A stretch of DNA of 64,000 bases from Spirochaetaceae bacterium 4572_59 (GCA_002084805.1 NBMC01000018.1:1-64000), one strand, 5' to 3'. Counted from the first letter of the stretch, positions 1 through 9,316 are shown. Notes: generated by a model not told the origin, from the sequence alone. Translations and numbers: made by a program.

Positions 1-19
1 AATTGCGAACTGTCGCCAT
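1..19 (-). CDS. possible start of a second gene overlapping pglX (partial, 6 codons)
   Basis: On the minus strand a strong Shine-Dalgarno (AAGGAGG) ends seven bases before an ATG at 19-17. It opens a frame reading M-A-T-V-R-N that is different from the pglX frame. The combination of a low-complexity spacer, strong ribosome binding site and this N-terminus resembles cassettes encoding small four-helix-bundle (S23/IVP family) proteins that start in a similar way. Only six codons are visible, so this could equally be chance inside pglX. I infer the possibility and cannot confirm it. Confidence 0.2.
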
Positions 20-3008
20 TGTTTCCTCCTTCACTATCCACTACCCACTCTTCACTACACACTTTGCGGACAAAGTCCGCAAGCGTCTCGCCCTGATTGG
101 CCAGAATCAATCCAGGCTTGTCTAGCGCATAGCGACCGAACATGCAACCCACGGCATATGAGACCAACTCGCGCATTGTGTCGGCAAGCAACAACGCGTC
201 CAGCTCTTCATCGGTCTTGCCGTTACTGTAGCGGTTATGTGGGTTGCAGGTCAGAGTGATTTCGTTAAGCTTGACCTCTGGCTTTAGTTCATCCTGCAGG
301 CCGTAGGCGTCGATGAAAATGCGGTTATTTTCTTGCTCCAGACGTTGCATCTCAAGCGTCATTTCCCGCCAGTGGGTGCAGAGTTTCTGGTAAGTAGCTT
401 TCAGGGCTGGCTGGCGGTAGTCGGGATTCAACAAAGGTAGGCCGGTGAAGTCCCAAGAGGTTTCGAAAGAATTCCAGTCGATTTCAAACTCAGAAGTCAA
501 CTTTTGAGCTATGATGGAAGCTTCAGAAACCAATGATGTTTTGATATTTACTGGCAGCTTTTTCACATCACCCGCTTGAAAGTGTAGTGTTGGATTTATC
601 ATCTTCAATAAAGCAACAGCGGGCTTGGAGTTTAAGTAAGCCAGGAAAAAGTAATTTTTATCCGAGAATAAAGTTGGGCCAGCTGTGTCATGAATTGTGC
701 CTTGATCATGTACTCTGCAAGTGAAAGATTTAGTGGCGGTTTGTGACCACGTTACACCTTCTTTGAAATAATAATCGTACCCAGGAAGAGAGTAAGATTG
801 CCCTTTTTTCTTCCTCAGCTCCTTTATTTCTTTCCCTCCATGTTCAAATCGAATAAGATATTCCTTATTTCCAAACCACCTTCTTGAACCTCCACCTTTA
901 TTAAAACCGACCCACTTCACTTCATTTTCGATAGAGGATTCAACACCTGAGCAATTTGTTGTCATACCTACATGTGAAATTTCGTGCCAATATCGAATAA
1001 ATCTTCCATTGTCACAGGTAAATATGCCAACTGGCACTACTGATTGAGATCCAACACTTTTATCTTCAAACAATTTAAATTCCTTGAGGGTACCCCAGTA
1101 GGCAATTGGACTACCTGGAATCTTGTTTAGGTCAGAAACAGATGTTCGGTAGAGCAAATCGCAGTTTGGATTCTTAGCAGCATTTCGTATAGCGTCATCT
1201 TTCTCGGCTTCAGAATTGCCATCAACCAACCTTAGATAATCGCCCTTGTAATTAAGGCGGTTTGCATTTTCCAAAACAAAGGCGGTGGTTGAAACTACTT
1301 CACCGCCGATACTGTCGAAAGCCCTCGCACCCAAGTGAGCCATTGACAGTAGTGTGTTTTGTCCCAAAAGACGTGCACGCAGTGCCTCGAATGATGATAA
1401 AAACATCCAACTTTGCATGGTTATCATCGCAACTGCTCCATGCTTCTGGGCAAGGTCAAGATTACGCTCAATGAATATGGCAAATAGATCAGACTTGCTA
1501 TTTGGGTAATTGTCCTTTACCCATGCACCCAACTGTCCATTCATCCCTTTGCTACTCATATATGGCGGATTGGCAATCACCACATGGTATTTCGAGTTCA
1601 GGTAATCTGCCTGCCGCAAAGCTTTTAGAATTTTTTTGAAATTTGGAGTAGTTAACAGCAATTTCTGAGCATCAGGTAATTCTTCCTGGCTACCTATTTT
1701 TGCATTAGTTCTTGCTTGTAATAGTATTAAAAGAGAAAATACATCTTGGATATTTGTTGCTATCGGCCTAATCAATGAACCAAAATTATCAGCTTCCTCA
1801 AATTGACGTAGTGTTTCAACAATCTCAGAAGTGAAAAGATTCGTACCAAATGTGTTTATGTATTCATCTATGTCCTCTAAAGATAATAAAACATTCTCCA
1901 GCACACAGATGTTTGGCTTGACACCCTTGCTGAAGAACCGGCGCTGTCTGGCACGGGCCTTCATAGTCAGGGCAAAAGCGGCCAGCTCCCCTGCGCGTTC
2001 GTCAATCTCTATACCGTAGAGGTTATTTGTGAGGATCTTCTCCGGAATCTCGGCAGGCTCGTAGCCTTCCTCCTCGTAAATGGCATAGAGCAGGTCGAAA
2101 GCATAGGTGAGCATGTGCCCGGAGCCGCAAGCTGGATCGCAGATCTTGATCTCTTCCGGTCCCGAGATGTGCAGAAAATCTGTTTCGGGCTGTTCGGGCT
2201 CAATGTAATAACAGTCTTTGCCTTGCTCCTTCATTGGACGGTTGAGCAGCCAGAGGCGGCCGAGGGAGTTTTCCACCAGGTAACGCACAATCCAGTGCGG
2301 GGTAAAGAGCTGGGTGGCTGCTGGGATGTTCTCTGGCGTGATCTTCTTGTTTTTCTTCAGGCCGTCGAATACCTCGTCTTTCTTCTCGGAGATGTAGAAC
2401 TGGTAGAGCCATCCGATCACCTCGACATCCTCGCAGGCATCCGGTGTCATAGCCTCGCGGGTATAGGTGAGAATGGAGTTGCCCGAGAGCAGATCGTCGG
2501 GCATCAGCAGTTCGGTATAATCTTCTATCTTTTCAAAAAGGAAGGGCATAGCCTTGTTCCAGTAGTTGCAGGCAGCCACCACCAGTAGGCGGTAAGCCTC
2601 ACCCTGGGGATCATGACTGGGGATGTTTCCATTGAGGAGAAAGGAGATCTGTTGACGAATGTTTTCAGTAACCATCTCGTCGTCTATATGCCCCATTTTG
2701 GCTTCAGACAGGATTTCAGGCTGGAACTGGCCAGGGTCGGCTGGAGAGACAATATTAACCCGGTTGAAACGGTTTACATCCATAAAGCGAAGGGCGCAGA
2801 AGCGGTTGAACCAGATGTAGGCCACCCGCTCGATGATTTGTTCCTTATCGCTCTTTTGTATTATTTCTTCCAGCTTTTTTATGGTCTCAGAGTTTTCACG
2901 GCGGGCAGGACTGTTCTCAGCAAGCACCAGTTTCAGCTTGGAGGAGACCTGTTCCATCAGGCTGCGTCGGGCAAACTGGGCGAATCGCTTTAATTTTAGT
3001 GTTTCCAT
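1..3008 (-). CDS. pglX: BREX-1 adenine-specific DNA methyltransferase PglX (partial, continues past the left edge)
   Basis: PglX is the site-specific N6-adenine methyltransferase of BREX; it marks host DNA and is also needed for phage exclusion. About 1,002 codons are present and the frame is still open at base 1. The start is ATG at 3008, two bases after the upstream nuclease-like gene ends, and the N-terminus (METLKLKRFAQFARR) is typical of the family. The SAM-binding motif DPACGSG sits at residues 291-297 and the catalytic NPPY at 480-483. A conserved late block (GCMFGRYALDKPGLILANQG) is present near the left edge. Family members are usually about 1,200 residues, so roughly 200 may be missing. 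The last visible codons run through a low-complexity tract (see separate entry), so the true C-terminus is uncertain. It is the last visible gene of the brxA-brxB-brxC-ATPase-nuclease-pglX operon; pglZ and brxL would be expected further left. Confidence 0.93.
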   Translation of the reverse strand, partial: METLKLKRFAQFARRSLMEQVSSKLKLVLAENSPARRENSETIKKLEEIIQKSDKEQIIERVAYIWFNRFCALRFMDVNRFNRVNIVSPADPGQFQPEILSEAKMGHIDDEMVTENIRQQISFLLNGNIPSHDPQGEAYRLLVVAACNYWNKAMPFLFEKIEDYTELLMPDDLLSGNSILTYTREAMTPDACEDVEVIGWLYQFYISEKKDEVFDGLKKNKKITPENIPAATQLFTPHWIVRYLVENSLGRLWLLNRPMKEQGKDCYYIEPEQPETDFLHISGPEEIKICDPACGSGHMLTYAFDLLYAIYEEEGYEPAEIPEKILTNNLYGIEIDERAGELAAFALTMKARARQRRFFSKGVKPNICVLENVLLSLEDIDEYINTFGTNLFTSEIVETLRQFEEADNFGSLIRPIATNIQDVFSLLILLQARTNAKIGSQEELPDAQKLLLTTPNFKKILKALRQADYLNSKYHVVIANPPYMSSKGMNGQLGAWVKDNYPNSKSDLFAIFIERNLDLAQKHGAVAMITMQSWMFLSSFEALRARLLGQNTLLSMAHLGARAFDSIGGEVVSTTAFVLENANRLNYKGDYLRLVDGNSEAEKDDAIRNAAKNPNCDLLYRTSVSDLNKIPGSPIAYWGTLKEFKLFEDKSVGSQSVVPVGIFTCDNGRFIRYWHEISHVGMTTNCSGVESSIENEVKWVGFNKGGGSRRWFGNKEYLIRFEHGGKEIKELRKKKGQSYSLPGYDYYFKEGVTWSQTATKSFTCRVHDQGTIHDTAGPTLFSDKNYFFLAYLNSKPAVALLKMINPTLHFQAGDVKKLPVNIKTSLVSEASIIAQKLTSEFEIDWNSFETSWDFTGLPLLNPDYRQPALKATYQKLCTHWREMTLEMQRLEQENNRIFIDAYGLQDELKPEVKLNEITLTCNPHNRYSNGKTDEELDALLLADTMRELVSYAVGCMFGRYALDKPGLILANQGETLADFVRKVCSEEWVVDSEGGNNGDSSQ
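30..60. repeat. low-complexity GTAGTG/GTGGATAGTG-type tract inside pglX
   Basis: On the minus strand this stretch is built from variants of GTAGTG, GTGGGTAGTG and GTGGATAGTG, unlike the surrounding coding sequence. It keeps the pglX frame open and encodes residues reading roughly VCSEEWVVDSE directly after the conserved LANQGET block. Similar degenerate repeats are known as spacer-like insertions in other bacterial genes. A role in phase variation or as the border of an inserted cassette is inference. Confidence 0.55.
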
Positions 3009-3010
3009 CG

Positions 3011-3508
3011 TTAATCTCCTGCACTCAAACGCCGTACTGAATTTGAGCCAAAATATGCTTTATACTGATCCAGATTTAAAATTGCACAGCCAGCTGCAGA
3101 AGGATTTTGCCACTGTACATGTGTAAGAGGTAATGATTTTTTAAGCTCATCCTGTTTACTTAGTAATAGAGCAGGTTCCAAACTGGCCATAGAAATTAGT
3201 ACCACATAATAGATGGGCTTCGTGACCTTTCCACTGTGGTTACGGAACCAATAACTATCCCTGTACTTTGAAGCTAAACTGGGAATGAGATTCCCCGTTA
3301 ATAGCTTTTCTTTAAATCTATCGGGATTAGTAGCTCCTGGAATATCAGGATCTTTGACTTCGAGAAATATAAATTTATCTTCAAACTCAGCTATAAAGTC
3401 CACTCTCTTTATAGTGCTGGGGTTGTGCAAGGCATCATCATCAAAGGTAATAGCTTCTATAGCTGGGCTAAAGTCAAATTCAAGGTCGTTTTCAACTAAT
3501 ACAACCAT
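3011..3508 (-). CDS. small PD-(D/E)XK nuclease-like protein embedded in the BREX operon
   Basis: This 165-residue protein matches no family I can name. Counting from the ATG at 3508, it contains D37, then a beta-strand-like hydrophobic stretch, then E50-V-K52, followed by D53. The D-x(12)-E-x-K pattern on predicted strands is the signature of the PD-(D/E)XK nuclease fold, so a metal-dependent DNA or RNA nuclease is the best guess. The ATG overlaps the stop of the upstream ATPase gene (TGATG), and a GTG one codon earlier is an alternative start. pglX begins two bases after its stop, so it is translationally coupled on both sides. Pairing with an SMC/AAA-type ATPase recalls two-gene defence effectors such as Septu, PARIS or Gabija-like modules, but the sequence is not a recognisable AriB (TOPRIM) or PtuB (HNH). 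The nuclease call is an inference from motif only. Confidence 0.6.
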   Translation of the reverse strand: MVVLVENDLEFDFSPAIEAITFDDDALHNPSTIKRVDFIAEFEDKFIFLEVKDPDIPGATNPDRFKEKLLTGNLIPSLASKYRDSYWFRNHSGKVTKPIYYVVLISMASLEPALLLSKQDELKKSLPLTHVQWQNPSAAGCAILNLDQYKAYFGSNSVRRLSAGD

Positions 3509-4560
3509 CACACACTACCCAATGAGCGTTTGATCTCTTCATCATAAAGGTCACTAAAAGTATTAGCGATTGCATTGTTGTTAAGCTTACGATAATCATC
3601 AACAGACTGAATGGATACATCCCCTTTTTCTCTTGAAAGGGAATGGTATCTGATGTGATCCCCTGCATCTGTGTTGACGAGAAGATCAAACCACTTAAGG
3701 AGTACATAGTCATGGGTGGCTAGAATGATCTGCTGACCATTGCGGGATAGCTCTAGTAGAATCTGTACAAGCAACTTCATAAGTTGTGGATTCAAATTAG
3801 ATTCGGGCTCGTCCCAAAAAAGTGGCCCGCTGACACCTGGCTGGATTGCGCCTGTTTCTAACAGCCGAGAGAGCATTCCAGCCTTGCGGAAACCCTCGGC
3901 CATGGCATTGGCGGAGTATTCGGCATTCTCGGTCTTGAAGGTGACCTTGCCACCGCCATAGAAAACAAAACGGCCACCACAAATGCCTTCAATCTCCGAC
4001 ATGGCCCATTTGGATTTTTCGTGTAAGGTTTCAGGCCGGACTTCTGGTAGATCCAGCAGCAGGCAGATATCCTGATAGGTCTGATCAAAGGAGAGCCCGT
4101 ATTTCTCATAGAGGCTGTTAAACCCCTTCATAAACGAGAGTACTTCTTTGGTTGGAATGAAAACAGCCTCGGCTTGGTATTGTTCGTAGTTGGTACTATC
4201 CTGGACGGCTAGCGCCTTGGAGTTATTGAAAAAGGTTGCGGCAATCTTTTGCCCCCCGGCAAAGCGGGCTGACAGATAGGCCTGCTCGGTTGCTCCCTGG
4301 CGATGGATTTTGCCGAGTTTGTCGTCTAGCGGCATGAAAAGGCGCAGCAGCTTGGCAGTCAATGCCGCTTCAAGCTCATCATTGCTGGTTTCAGGCTTGT
4401 TCTTGAAAAGGGGCGCACCGGCGCAAAGCCCATAGGCCGCCTTGAGCAGATGGGTTTTGCCGGTGCCGTTTTCACCAATAAAGATATTTATTTTTGGTGA
4501 TAGATTTACTATGTTACTTTTAAATGAAGTAAAGTTTCTCAATTCAATTTGTGCAATCAT
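3508..4560 (-). CDS. SMC/ABC-type AAA ATPase (AAA_15/AAA_21-like) embedded in the BREX operon
   Basis: This 350-residue P-loop ATPase resembles the RecF/SMC-like family used by many abortive-infection systems. The Walker A GENGTGKT is at residues 29-36, right after an N-terminal strand typical of these proteins (IELRNFTSFKS). Walker B with catalytic glutamate is FWDEPESNLNP starting at 248 (D250, E251). The switch histidine lies in LATHD (H283). There is no long coiled-coil, so it is a compact AAA_15/AAA_21 type. Its ATG overlaps the brxC stop by four bases (ATGA) and its stop overlaps the next gene's ATG, so it is translated as part of the BREX operon. I infer that it forms an ATPase-nuclease effector or accessory pair with the downstream protein. 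Parts of this gene and of pglX read richer in GC than brxA-brxC, hinting at a mosaic origin. Confidence 0.85.
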   Translation of the reverse strand: MIAQIELRNFTSFKSNIVNLSPKINIFIGENGTGKTHLLKAAYGLCAGAPLFKNKPETSNDELEAALTAKLLRLFMPLDDKLGKIHRQGATEQAYLSARFAGGQKIAATFFNNSKALAVQDSTNYEQYQAEAVFIPTKEVLSFMKGFNSLYEKYGLSFDQTYQDICLLLDLPEVRPETLHEKSKWAMSEIEGICGGRFVFYGGGKVTFKTENAEYSANAMAEGFRKAGMLSRLLETGAIQPGVSGPLFWDEPESNLNPQLMKLLVQILLELSRNGQQIILATHDYVLLKWFDLLVNTDAGDHIRYHSLSREKGDVSIQSVDDYRKLNNNAIANTFSDLYDEEIKRSLGSV

Positions 4561-7500
4561 ATCTGAATCCTTTTCCCCTTTTTAATTTCGTCTAATAGTA
4601 CCTTACGCAGAGCGTCGAGATAACTCTCCACATCGCCCTCATCAGCCAACCAGGCCTTATCAAAATCTACAAGGATTGATCTTCTGGAGATGACTTGTGG
4701 CTGGATTTGAATTGCATCTGGTGTTTCTGAACCATCTTCTGTTGGAGATGCAGAACCACCGGCTGGCTCTTCCGGCTTTGATAGGGAGGATAATAATCGG
4801 GAATATTCACCTTCTTCAAATCTTCTTAAGGAATCCCTGATTCCCGCTATCAATTCCTTTGATTTCAAGGAATACTGAAAGGAAGAAAAAGATTCAATCA
4901 ACTGATTTTTCCTATCTTCCGGGAGCTTTTGAAATTCATCCATCCCTTTGAATCGAATTAATAATGCCTGAAAAATATGAACTGCTTTACTTATCTCTGT
5001 TTGCAGTTTTTCATTTATTCCTGCTTTCAGCTCCTCCACATTTACCTTAAGCTGCTGAATTTTATTCCCTTTGTAACACTCCGTATCACGCAGTATTGCT
5101 TCTATCTTTTCAGCTGATTCAGTAAAACCATACTCGAGGTTGGGTTTCTGATTTATGAGAAGCTCTCTGGCTGAATCGTAAATTTCTTTTTGCGGACCGG
5201 CCATGAACTTTCTGATGGGATCGATTATTCCTTCTTTTAGATTCATCAGATGATCATCCTTTAGGACAAGTTCCTTCAGAAACCAGGTATAGGGTTTTCC
5301 TTCGGCTTCTTTCAGCTCTTCAATAACTGCCAACATATTAGTCAGAAAGAGATATTGCGATGTCTGACCAGTGAGAGGATAGAGATCTTTTAACAGATTT
5401 CTAAATGCCTCTTCAGTTTCCTTTCCCAGAGCTTTGGCTTCTTTGGATGAAGGAGGAGAATCGAAGAAGTCTTCGTAAAACTCTTTTAATACCCGAATCT
5501 GAGAAGCTGTAAATTCCTCCTGAGGTTCCAGTACTACATTTCCATGGCCGTGTGTATTTCTCAGTGCCTTTTCCTGGTCATCCTCATCGAGTATGTTTCC
5601 ATCGATTTTCAGCTCAACCTTGCCGCGTACACAGATTTTTGCAAGCAAACAGAGAATGGAAGCGTAATACCATCCATAGGGTTTCTTTTCAAATTTTTCG
5701 ATCAGGCTCTTCAAAGTTGTCCGGACCCCACCATTCTGATTCCCCTGAATAAAGGCATACAGTTCCTGTTCAGCTTCGGAAAGGGATGTCACATCCAATC
5801 CGTCGAGAGTATTCTGGCGATCGTTGAGAATTGTATGAACCTGTTCTTCTGAATAATTCGCTCCCCGGAGCATCCTAAGGTTCGGATAAACACGGGAAAC
5901 CAGTTCCTGGAATCCTTTAATAACGCGTGTCTGTCCCTCTTCCGAAGATGTTTCTATCTCCGTCCCGGCAACAAAGAGTTTGGCTTTACCCATAAGAAGT
6001 TTTACACGTTCCTGAATTTCTCGGAGCCTGTCCCTGTTCTGATAACCTTTATCGCTTAATATCCTCTGAACCGCTTCCTGTTGAGATACAGATATATTCT
6101 GTTTTATATACTTCTCAGTACGTTTGTACATAAGCAGGTCACGAATCAAACGGTCATCGGCAGGAAGTAGGACTAACAGTTCGCTTCGTCCCCAGCTATT
6201 GCGAGTCAGGGTTTCTTCATCTCCTGTCTTTTCATGAAAAGGCGAAATAATATGTATGGAAAGTTCCGATTCTCGACCAAAAAGTTTGTCATCGAGTCTG
6301 CGGGTGAAGCTGTAATCATGGCCGTTAAGTTCATAACGAATTTTTCTGGTTTTTATCACTCCATCAAACATGAGCTTTTCCAATTCTTCTGCAACTTTAT
6401 CTGCTTCTACATCGGTATTCTTAATCTCTTGTTCTACGTTCTTCTCTTCATCGGAGAGGTATTCATAGCAATCTCCATTACGTTGAATGTAGGTTTGCTG
6501 TTCCAGAAGATTGAGGGCTTCTTCTACTTGTTTTTGCAAGAAAGAAGGGTCCTGTTCAAAACTCTCACGCATAAGCACACAGAGGTTTCGAACTGTGGTT
6601 TTAAATTCTTTTACGTATTTTACCAGAAAAAGGGCTTTCAGTAGGCGGACGGCAAACTGATTGTCCAGCTGCTTTTCCGCAACCTGACTTATAGCGCTCT
6701 GGATCTGGGATTTCAGGGCTGTACGGATCCCTTCGAACATAAGATCAAAAGTAGCAAGCTGACCGATTTTTGAATCACCAATCTGGACGGCAACCTGCTG
6801 AAAAACACCCAACATAGACCGTTCCCCAACGGAACTGTGTTTTCCTTCAAAGGCACTGTGAAGTGACAGATTCTGAATGGATGTCTGAAACAGGGTAAAC
6901 TGATAAGGAATAAATGGGTAACTGTGAATAAAATGGTCCCGGTCATTATAGAGCTTGTAATCCTTTGAACCGTCGACAAAAGTAAAGAGTGTTTTAAAAT
7001 TATTTAACTGTTTGTGGTAAATCTCAGATAAAAGCTCCACTCCCTCATCGTTTTTTAAAAGAAGACGTTTTTGGATAACCTCTGCTACATCGGAACTTGT
7101 CAGTTTCATCCGGTTGTTAAACCGAGCCTGGATTTTCGTAAAGTCGTTGCTTAGTTGCTTTCCCATTTCGCCAAGAACGCTGTCCATATCTTCCTGAGCA
7201 GTGACGATGACCCAAGCTCTTCCCCGGCATTTGGTAGCCAGACTTTCGGCAATAGTCTGTAGATTGGTCATCAACTTGACGTTATCGGCTATGTATTGTC
7301 CTACTTCATCGACAAAGAAGTTCAGTCTGAAATCAGGGGCTTGTCTTTCTATATAGGCTTGAACAGCTTCTGCAAAATCCTCTATAGACACTTTGTATTC
7401 ACTGCGATATTTATCCAGAATTCCATCGGCAGAAGAAGAGTCGTTTCCCGCAACTTTTGCATAAGCTTTTGAAATATTGGGACCTTCCAAGAGCGCTTGT

Positions 7501-8078
7501 TCTCTTCCTCTCTCCCAGGGTAATCCTGATATATTGTTATAGATATTTTTAAAGTCCTCATATTTATTACGGCTATCGAGATCACGTTCAAATTGGGCAA
7601 TATGTCCTTGCTTGCCGTAGTATCCGCACATCTCATCAAAGACTTTGACAAATACAGACAGAAGAGCATCAAACTGTGTTTTACTAATAACATCAGCTTT
7701 CTGATCAATATTAAAAAGAATGCTTCGTGAAGGGATTGATACAGCTCTTTTCAAATCCCCTCGTAGTATTTCATTATCCCCGCATTTGGGCAGGAAGAAA
7801 TCCATCGCCGGGTTGCCATCAACTTCCCGGTTTTCCAGAACCATGGCCAGCATTTTTAAAAGATGGGATTTACCGGAACCGAAGAAACCGGAAACCCAGA
7901 CTCCGTTAGCTCCTTCATAGTTATTATAGGCATCAAGAAATATGCCCAGTCGTTTTTCTACTTCTCTAGTTAAAACATACTCTTCCAGCTCCTGCCGAAG
8001 AGTTGCTTCATCATCAGCTTTGATAACACCTTCAATAGGGCGGTCTACGGGTTTCACAAACAGGTTTTTCATTGACAT
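4557..8078 (-). CDS. brxC: BREX system P-loop ATPase BrxC
   Basis: BrxC is the large AAA+ ATPase of BREX, thought to work with BrxB, PglZ and PglX in recognising and blocking phage DNA. The 1,173-residue length is normal for the family. Walker A GFFGSGKS is at residues 64-71, preceded by the typical EGVIKADDE segment. A Walker B-like strand (FFVDEVGQYI) lies near residue 250. A Ser/Pro/Glu-rich linker sits near residue 1,125 before a conserved-looking C-terminus. The start ATG at 8078 follows brxB by 18 bases; an ATG two codons later is an alternative. The stop overlaps the start of the embedded ATPase gene (ATGA), so the order brxC-ATPase-nuclease-pglX replaces the usual brxC-pglX junction. 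Confidence 0.95.
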   Translation of the reverse strand: MSMKNLFVKPVDRPIEGVIKADDEATLRQELEEYVLTREVEKRLGIFLDAYNNYEGANGVWVSGFFGSGKSHLLKMLAMVLENREVDGNPAMDFFLPKCGDNEILRGDLKRAVSIPSRSILFNIDQKADVISKTQFDALLSVFVKVFDEMCGYYGKQGHIAQFERDLDSRNKYEDFKNIYNNISGLPWERGREQALLEGPNISKAYAKVAGNDSSSADGILDKYRSEYKVSIEDFAEAVQAYIERQAPDFRLNFFVDEVGQYIADNVKLMTNLQTIAESLATKCRGRAWVIVTAQEDMDSVLGEMGKQLSNDFTKIQARFNNRMKLTSSDVAEVIQKRLLLKNDEGVELLSEIYHKQLNNFKTLFTFVDGSKDYKLYNDRDHFIHSYPFIPYQFTLFQTSIQNLSLHSAFEGKHSSVGERSMLGVFQQVAVQIGDSKIGQLATFDLMFEGIRTALKSQIQSAISQVAEKQLDNQFAVRLLKALFLVKYVKEFKTTVRNLCVLMRESFEQDPSFLQKQVEEALNLLEQQTYIQRNGDCYEYLSDEEKNVEQEIKNTDVEADKVAEELEKLMFDGVIKTRKIRYELNGHDYSFTRRLDDKLFGRESELSIHIISPFHEKTGDEETLTRNSWGRSELLVLLPADDRLIRDLLMYKRTEKYIKQNISVSQQEAVQRILSDKGYQNRDRLREIQERVKLLMGKAKLFVAGTEIETSSEEGQTRVIKGFQELVSRVYPNLRMLRGANYSEEQVHTILNDRQNTLDGLDVTSLSEAEQELYAFIQGNQNGGVRTTLKSLIEKFEKKPYGWYYASILCLLAKICVRGKVELKIDGNILDEDDQEKALRNTHGHGNVVLEPQEEFTASQIRVLKEFYEDFFDSPPSSKEAKALGKETEEAFRNLLKDLYPLTGQTSQYLFLTNMLAVIEELKEAEGKPYTWFLKELVLKDDHLMNLKEGIIDPIRKFMAGPQKEIYDSARELLINQKPNLEYGFTESAEKIEAILRDTECYKGNKIQQLKVNVEELKAGINEKLQTEISKAVHIFQALLIRFKGMDEFQKLPEDRKNQLIESFSSFQYSLKSKELIAGIRDSLRRFEEGEYSRLLSSLSKPEEPAGGSASPTEDGSETPDAIQIQPQVISRRSILVDFDKAWLADEGDVESYLDALRKVLLDEIKKGKRIQI

Positions 8079-8096
8079 ATGTTATACTTCCTTTTC

Positions 8097-8708
8097 TCAG
8101 ACTTCGTAATGGTAGATATTAAAAGCCCGGTAATACTTGTCATTTGGTAGCTTTCCAAAAAGATTCAGGGAAGCTCCTGTTTCCAGGGTGTGAGTGTATT
8201 TTCCTGGGAAAAACAATACTGTCGGTTTTTCTTTAGCTGTGCTCTGAAGATTCTCCAGGATTTTGTGTGATCTTAAATAGGGAAAGACTTCACCGACACC
8301 GGAAAGGAGCATTACATCAAAATCCCGTTCATTCATCTTTTCTGAAATTGCGGGGATTAAATGTGCCTCCGGGTCGAGAACTCCATTTAATAATTCCACT
8401 ATTTGATTTTTGGGAGTATTTGATTCTATAGTAAGGATTCTTTCCCAGATATTCCGTTCCTTTAATATTTCAATTGAGAGATCATAGAGGTTGATGGTAA
8501 GAACCTGCACTCCAGATTTTTCCAGTTGATTTACCAATTGTTTCTGAATCCTTTCCATAGCAACCCCATCTTTGGGATCATATGGACAGATGAAGAAAGG
8601 AACTTCGTTTCCCAGTCCTTGCTTCTTTTGGAATCTTTCACTGGAAATAACGGAAAACAAATGTTGCTGACGTTTCTGCATTGGTAGTTTACTTTTATCC
8701 TGGGTCAT
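8097..8708 (-). CDS. brxB: BREX protein BrxB (DUF1788 family)
   Basis: This 203-residue protein has the character of BrxB/DUF1788: no enzymatic motif, a core containing FFICPYDPKD and VLFFPGKYTH, and a position directly before brxC. In type I BREX it is a conserved core component thought to bridge other Brx proteins. Its exact activity is unknown. It overlaps brxA by four bases (ATGA at 8705-8708), consistent with translational coupling. I am confident because both neighbours are recognisable BREX genes and the length is typical. Confidence 0.9.
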   Translation of the reverse strand: MTQDKSKLPMQKRQQHLFSVISSERFQKKQGLGNEVPFFICPYDPKDGVAMERIQKQLVNQLEKSGVQVLTINLYDLSIEILKERNIWERILTIESNTPKNQIVELLNGVLDPEAHLIPAISEKMNERDFDVMLLSGVGEVFPYLRSHKILENLQSTAKEKPTVLFFPGKYTHTLETGASLNLFGKLPNDKYYRAFNIYHYEV

Positions 8709-9316
8709 CGTATCCCTCGTAAATCTCTTTCAAATATAGGAAAATAGGTTAATTCCTGTGGATTTCTCTTCTGGATCAGTTCAACAAATCGGGAACTGAA
8801 TAGAATAGGTGAAATTCTGTTCTCTGAAGATAGAATATTTGCATCTCTTAAAATTCGAAATAAGACCTGCCGCAATTTTTTCCTGGTAGTGAGGGTCAGC
8901 TCTTCCAGCTTAGGGTACCAGTCAGCTTTCTTATTAAGAAACCAATCAAAGTCTTCATATTCCAAGTCATAATTTAGGGATAGATACTTTTCCCTGATGA
9001 CCTCAGTTGCAAACTCTGCAATAAAACTATAACGGCGACAAACAGTTATCCATAGGAGAGCTTGCTGGTCGGGGCGTGCGGCATCCAGAAGAAACTCTAT
9101 TTCGGAATCAGAAAGAGTTATCAATCGTTTCAGGACTTCTCTTGTGTTCCGCTTTAATGCCGAAGCAGTTCGTGCCTGGAAGAGGTTTTTTTCAATAATT
9201 TCTTTTTTTACAGAGTCCCACTCTTTTATAGACTGATACAATTCTGCAGCTAAGATAGATTCTCTTAAAAAAAGGCCACCTGTGGTAAACGCCATAATGT
9301 ACTGGTTTCTAAGCAT
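8705..9316 (-). CDS. brxA: BREX protein BrxA (DUF1819 family)
   Basis: This 203-residue protein matches the DUF1819/BrxA family by its N-terminus (YIMAFTTGGLFLRESILAAELY), size and place as the first core gene. Characterised BrxA proteins are small DNA-binding helical proteins resembling the RNA antiterminator NusB. The chosen ATG at 9316 lies inside the end of a possible small upstream reading frame (eight-base overlap). A purine-rich AGAGAAGAAACAG precedes it as a weak ribosome binding site. brxB overlaps its end by four bases. Confidence 0.9.
   Translation of the reverse strand: MLRNQYIMAFTTGGLFLRESILAAELYQSIKEWDSVKKEIIEKNLFQARTASALKRNTREVLKRLITLSDSEIEFLLDAARPDQQALLWITVCRRYSFIAEFATEVIREKYLSLNYDLEYEDFDWFLNKKADWYPKLEELTLTTRKKLRQVLFRILRDANILSSENRISPILFSSRFVELIQKRNPQELTYFPIFERDLRGIR

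Noticed and set aside
2115-2588. 157-residue plus-strand frame inside pglX
   Set aside because: It is antisense to conserved PglX sequence including the SAM motif; no ribosome binding site or recognisable domain.
2613-2993. 126-residue plus-strand frame over the pglX N-terminus
   Set aside because: The minus-strand reading is clearly PglX, so this is a shadow.
6234-6644. 136-residue plus-strand frame inside brxC
   Set aside because: Antisense to a continuous 1,173-residue BrxC reading frame; low-complexity hydrophobic peptide.
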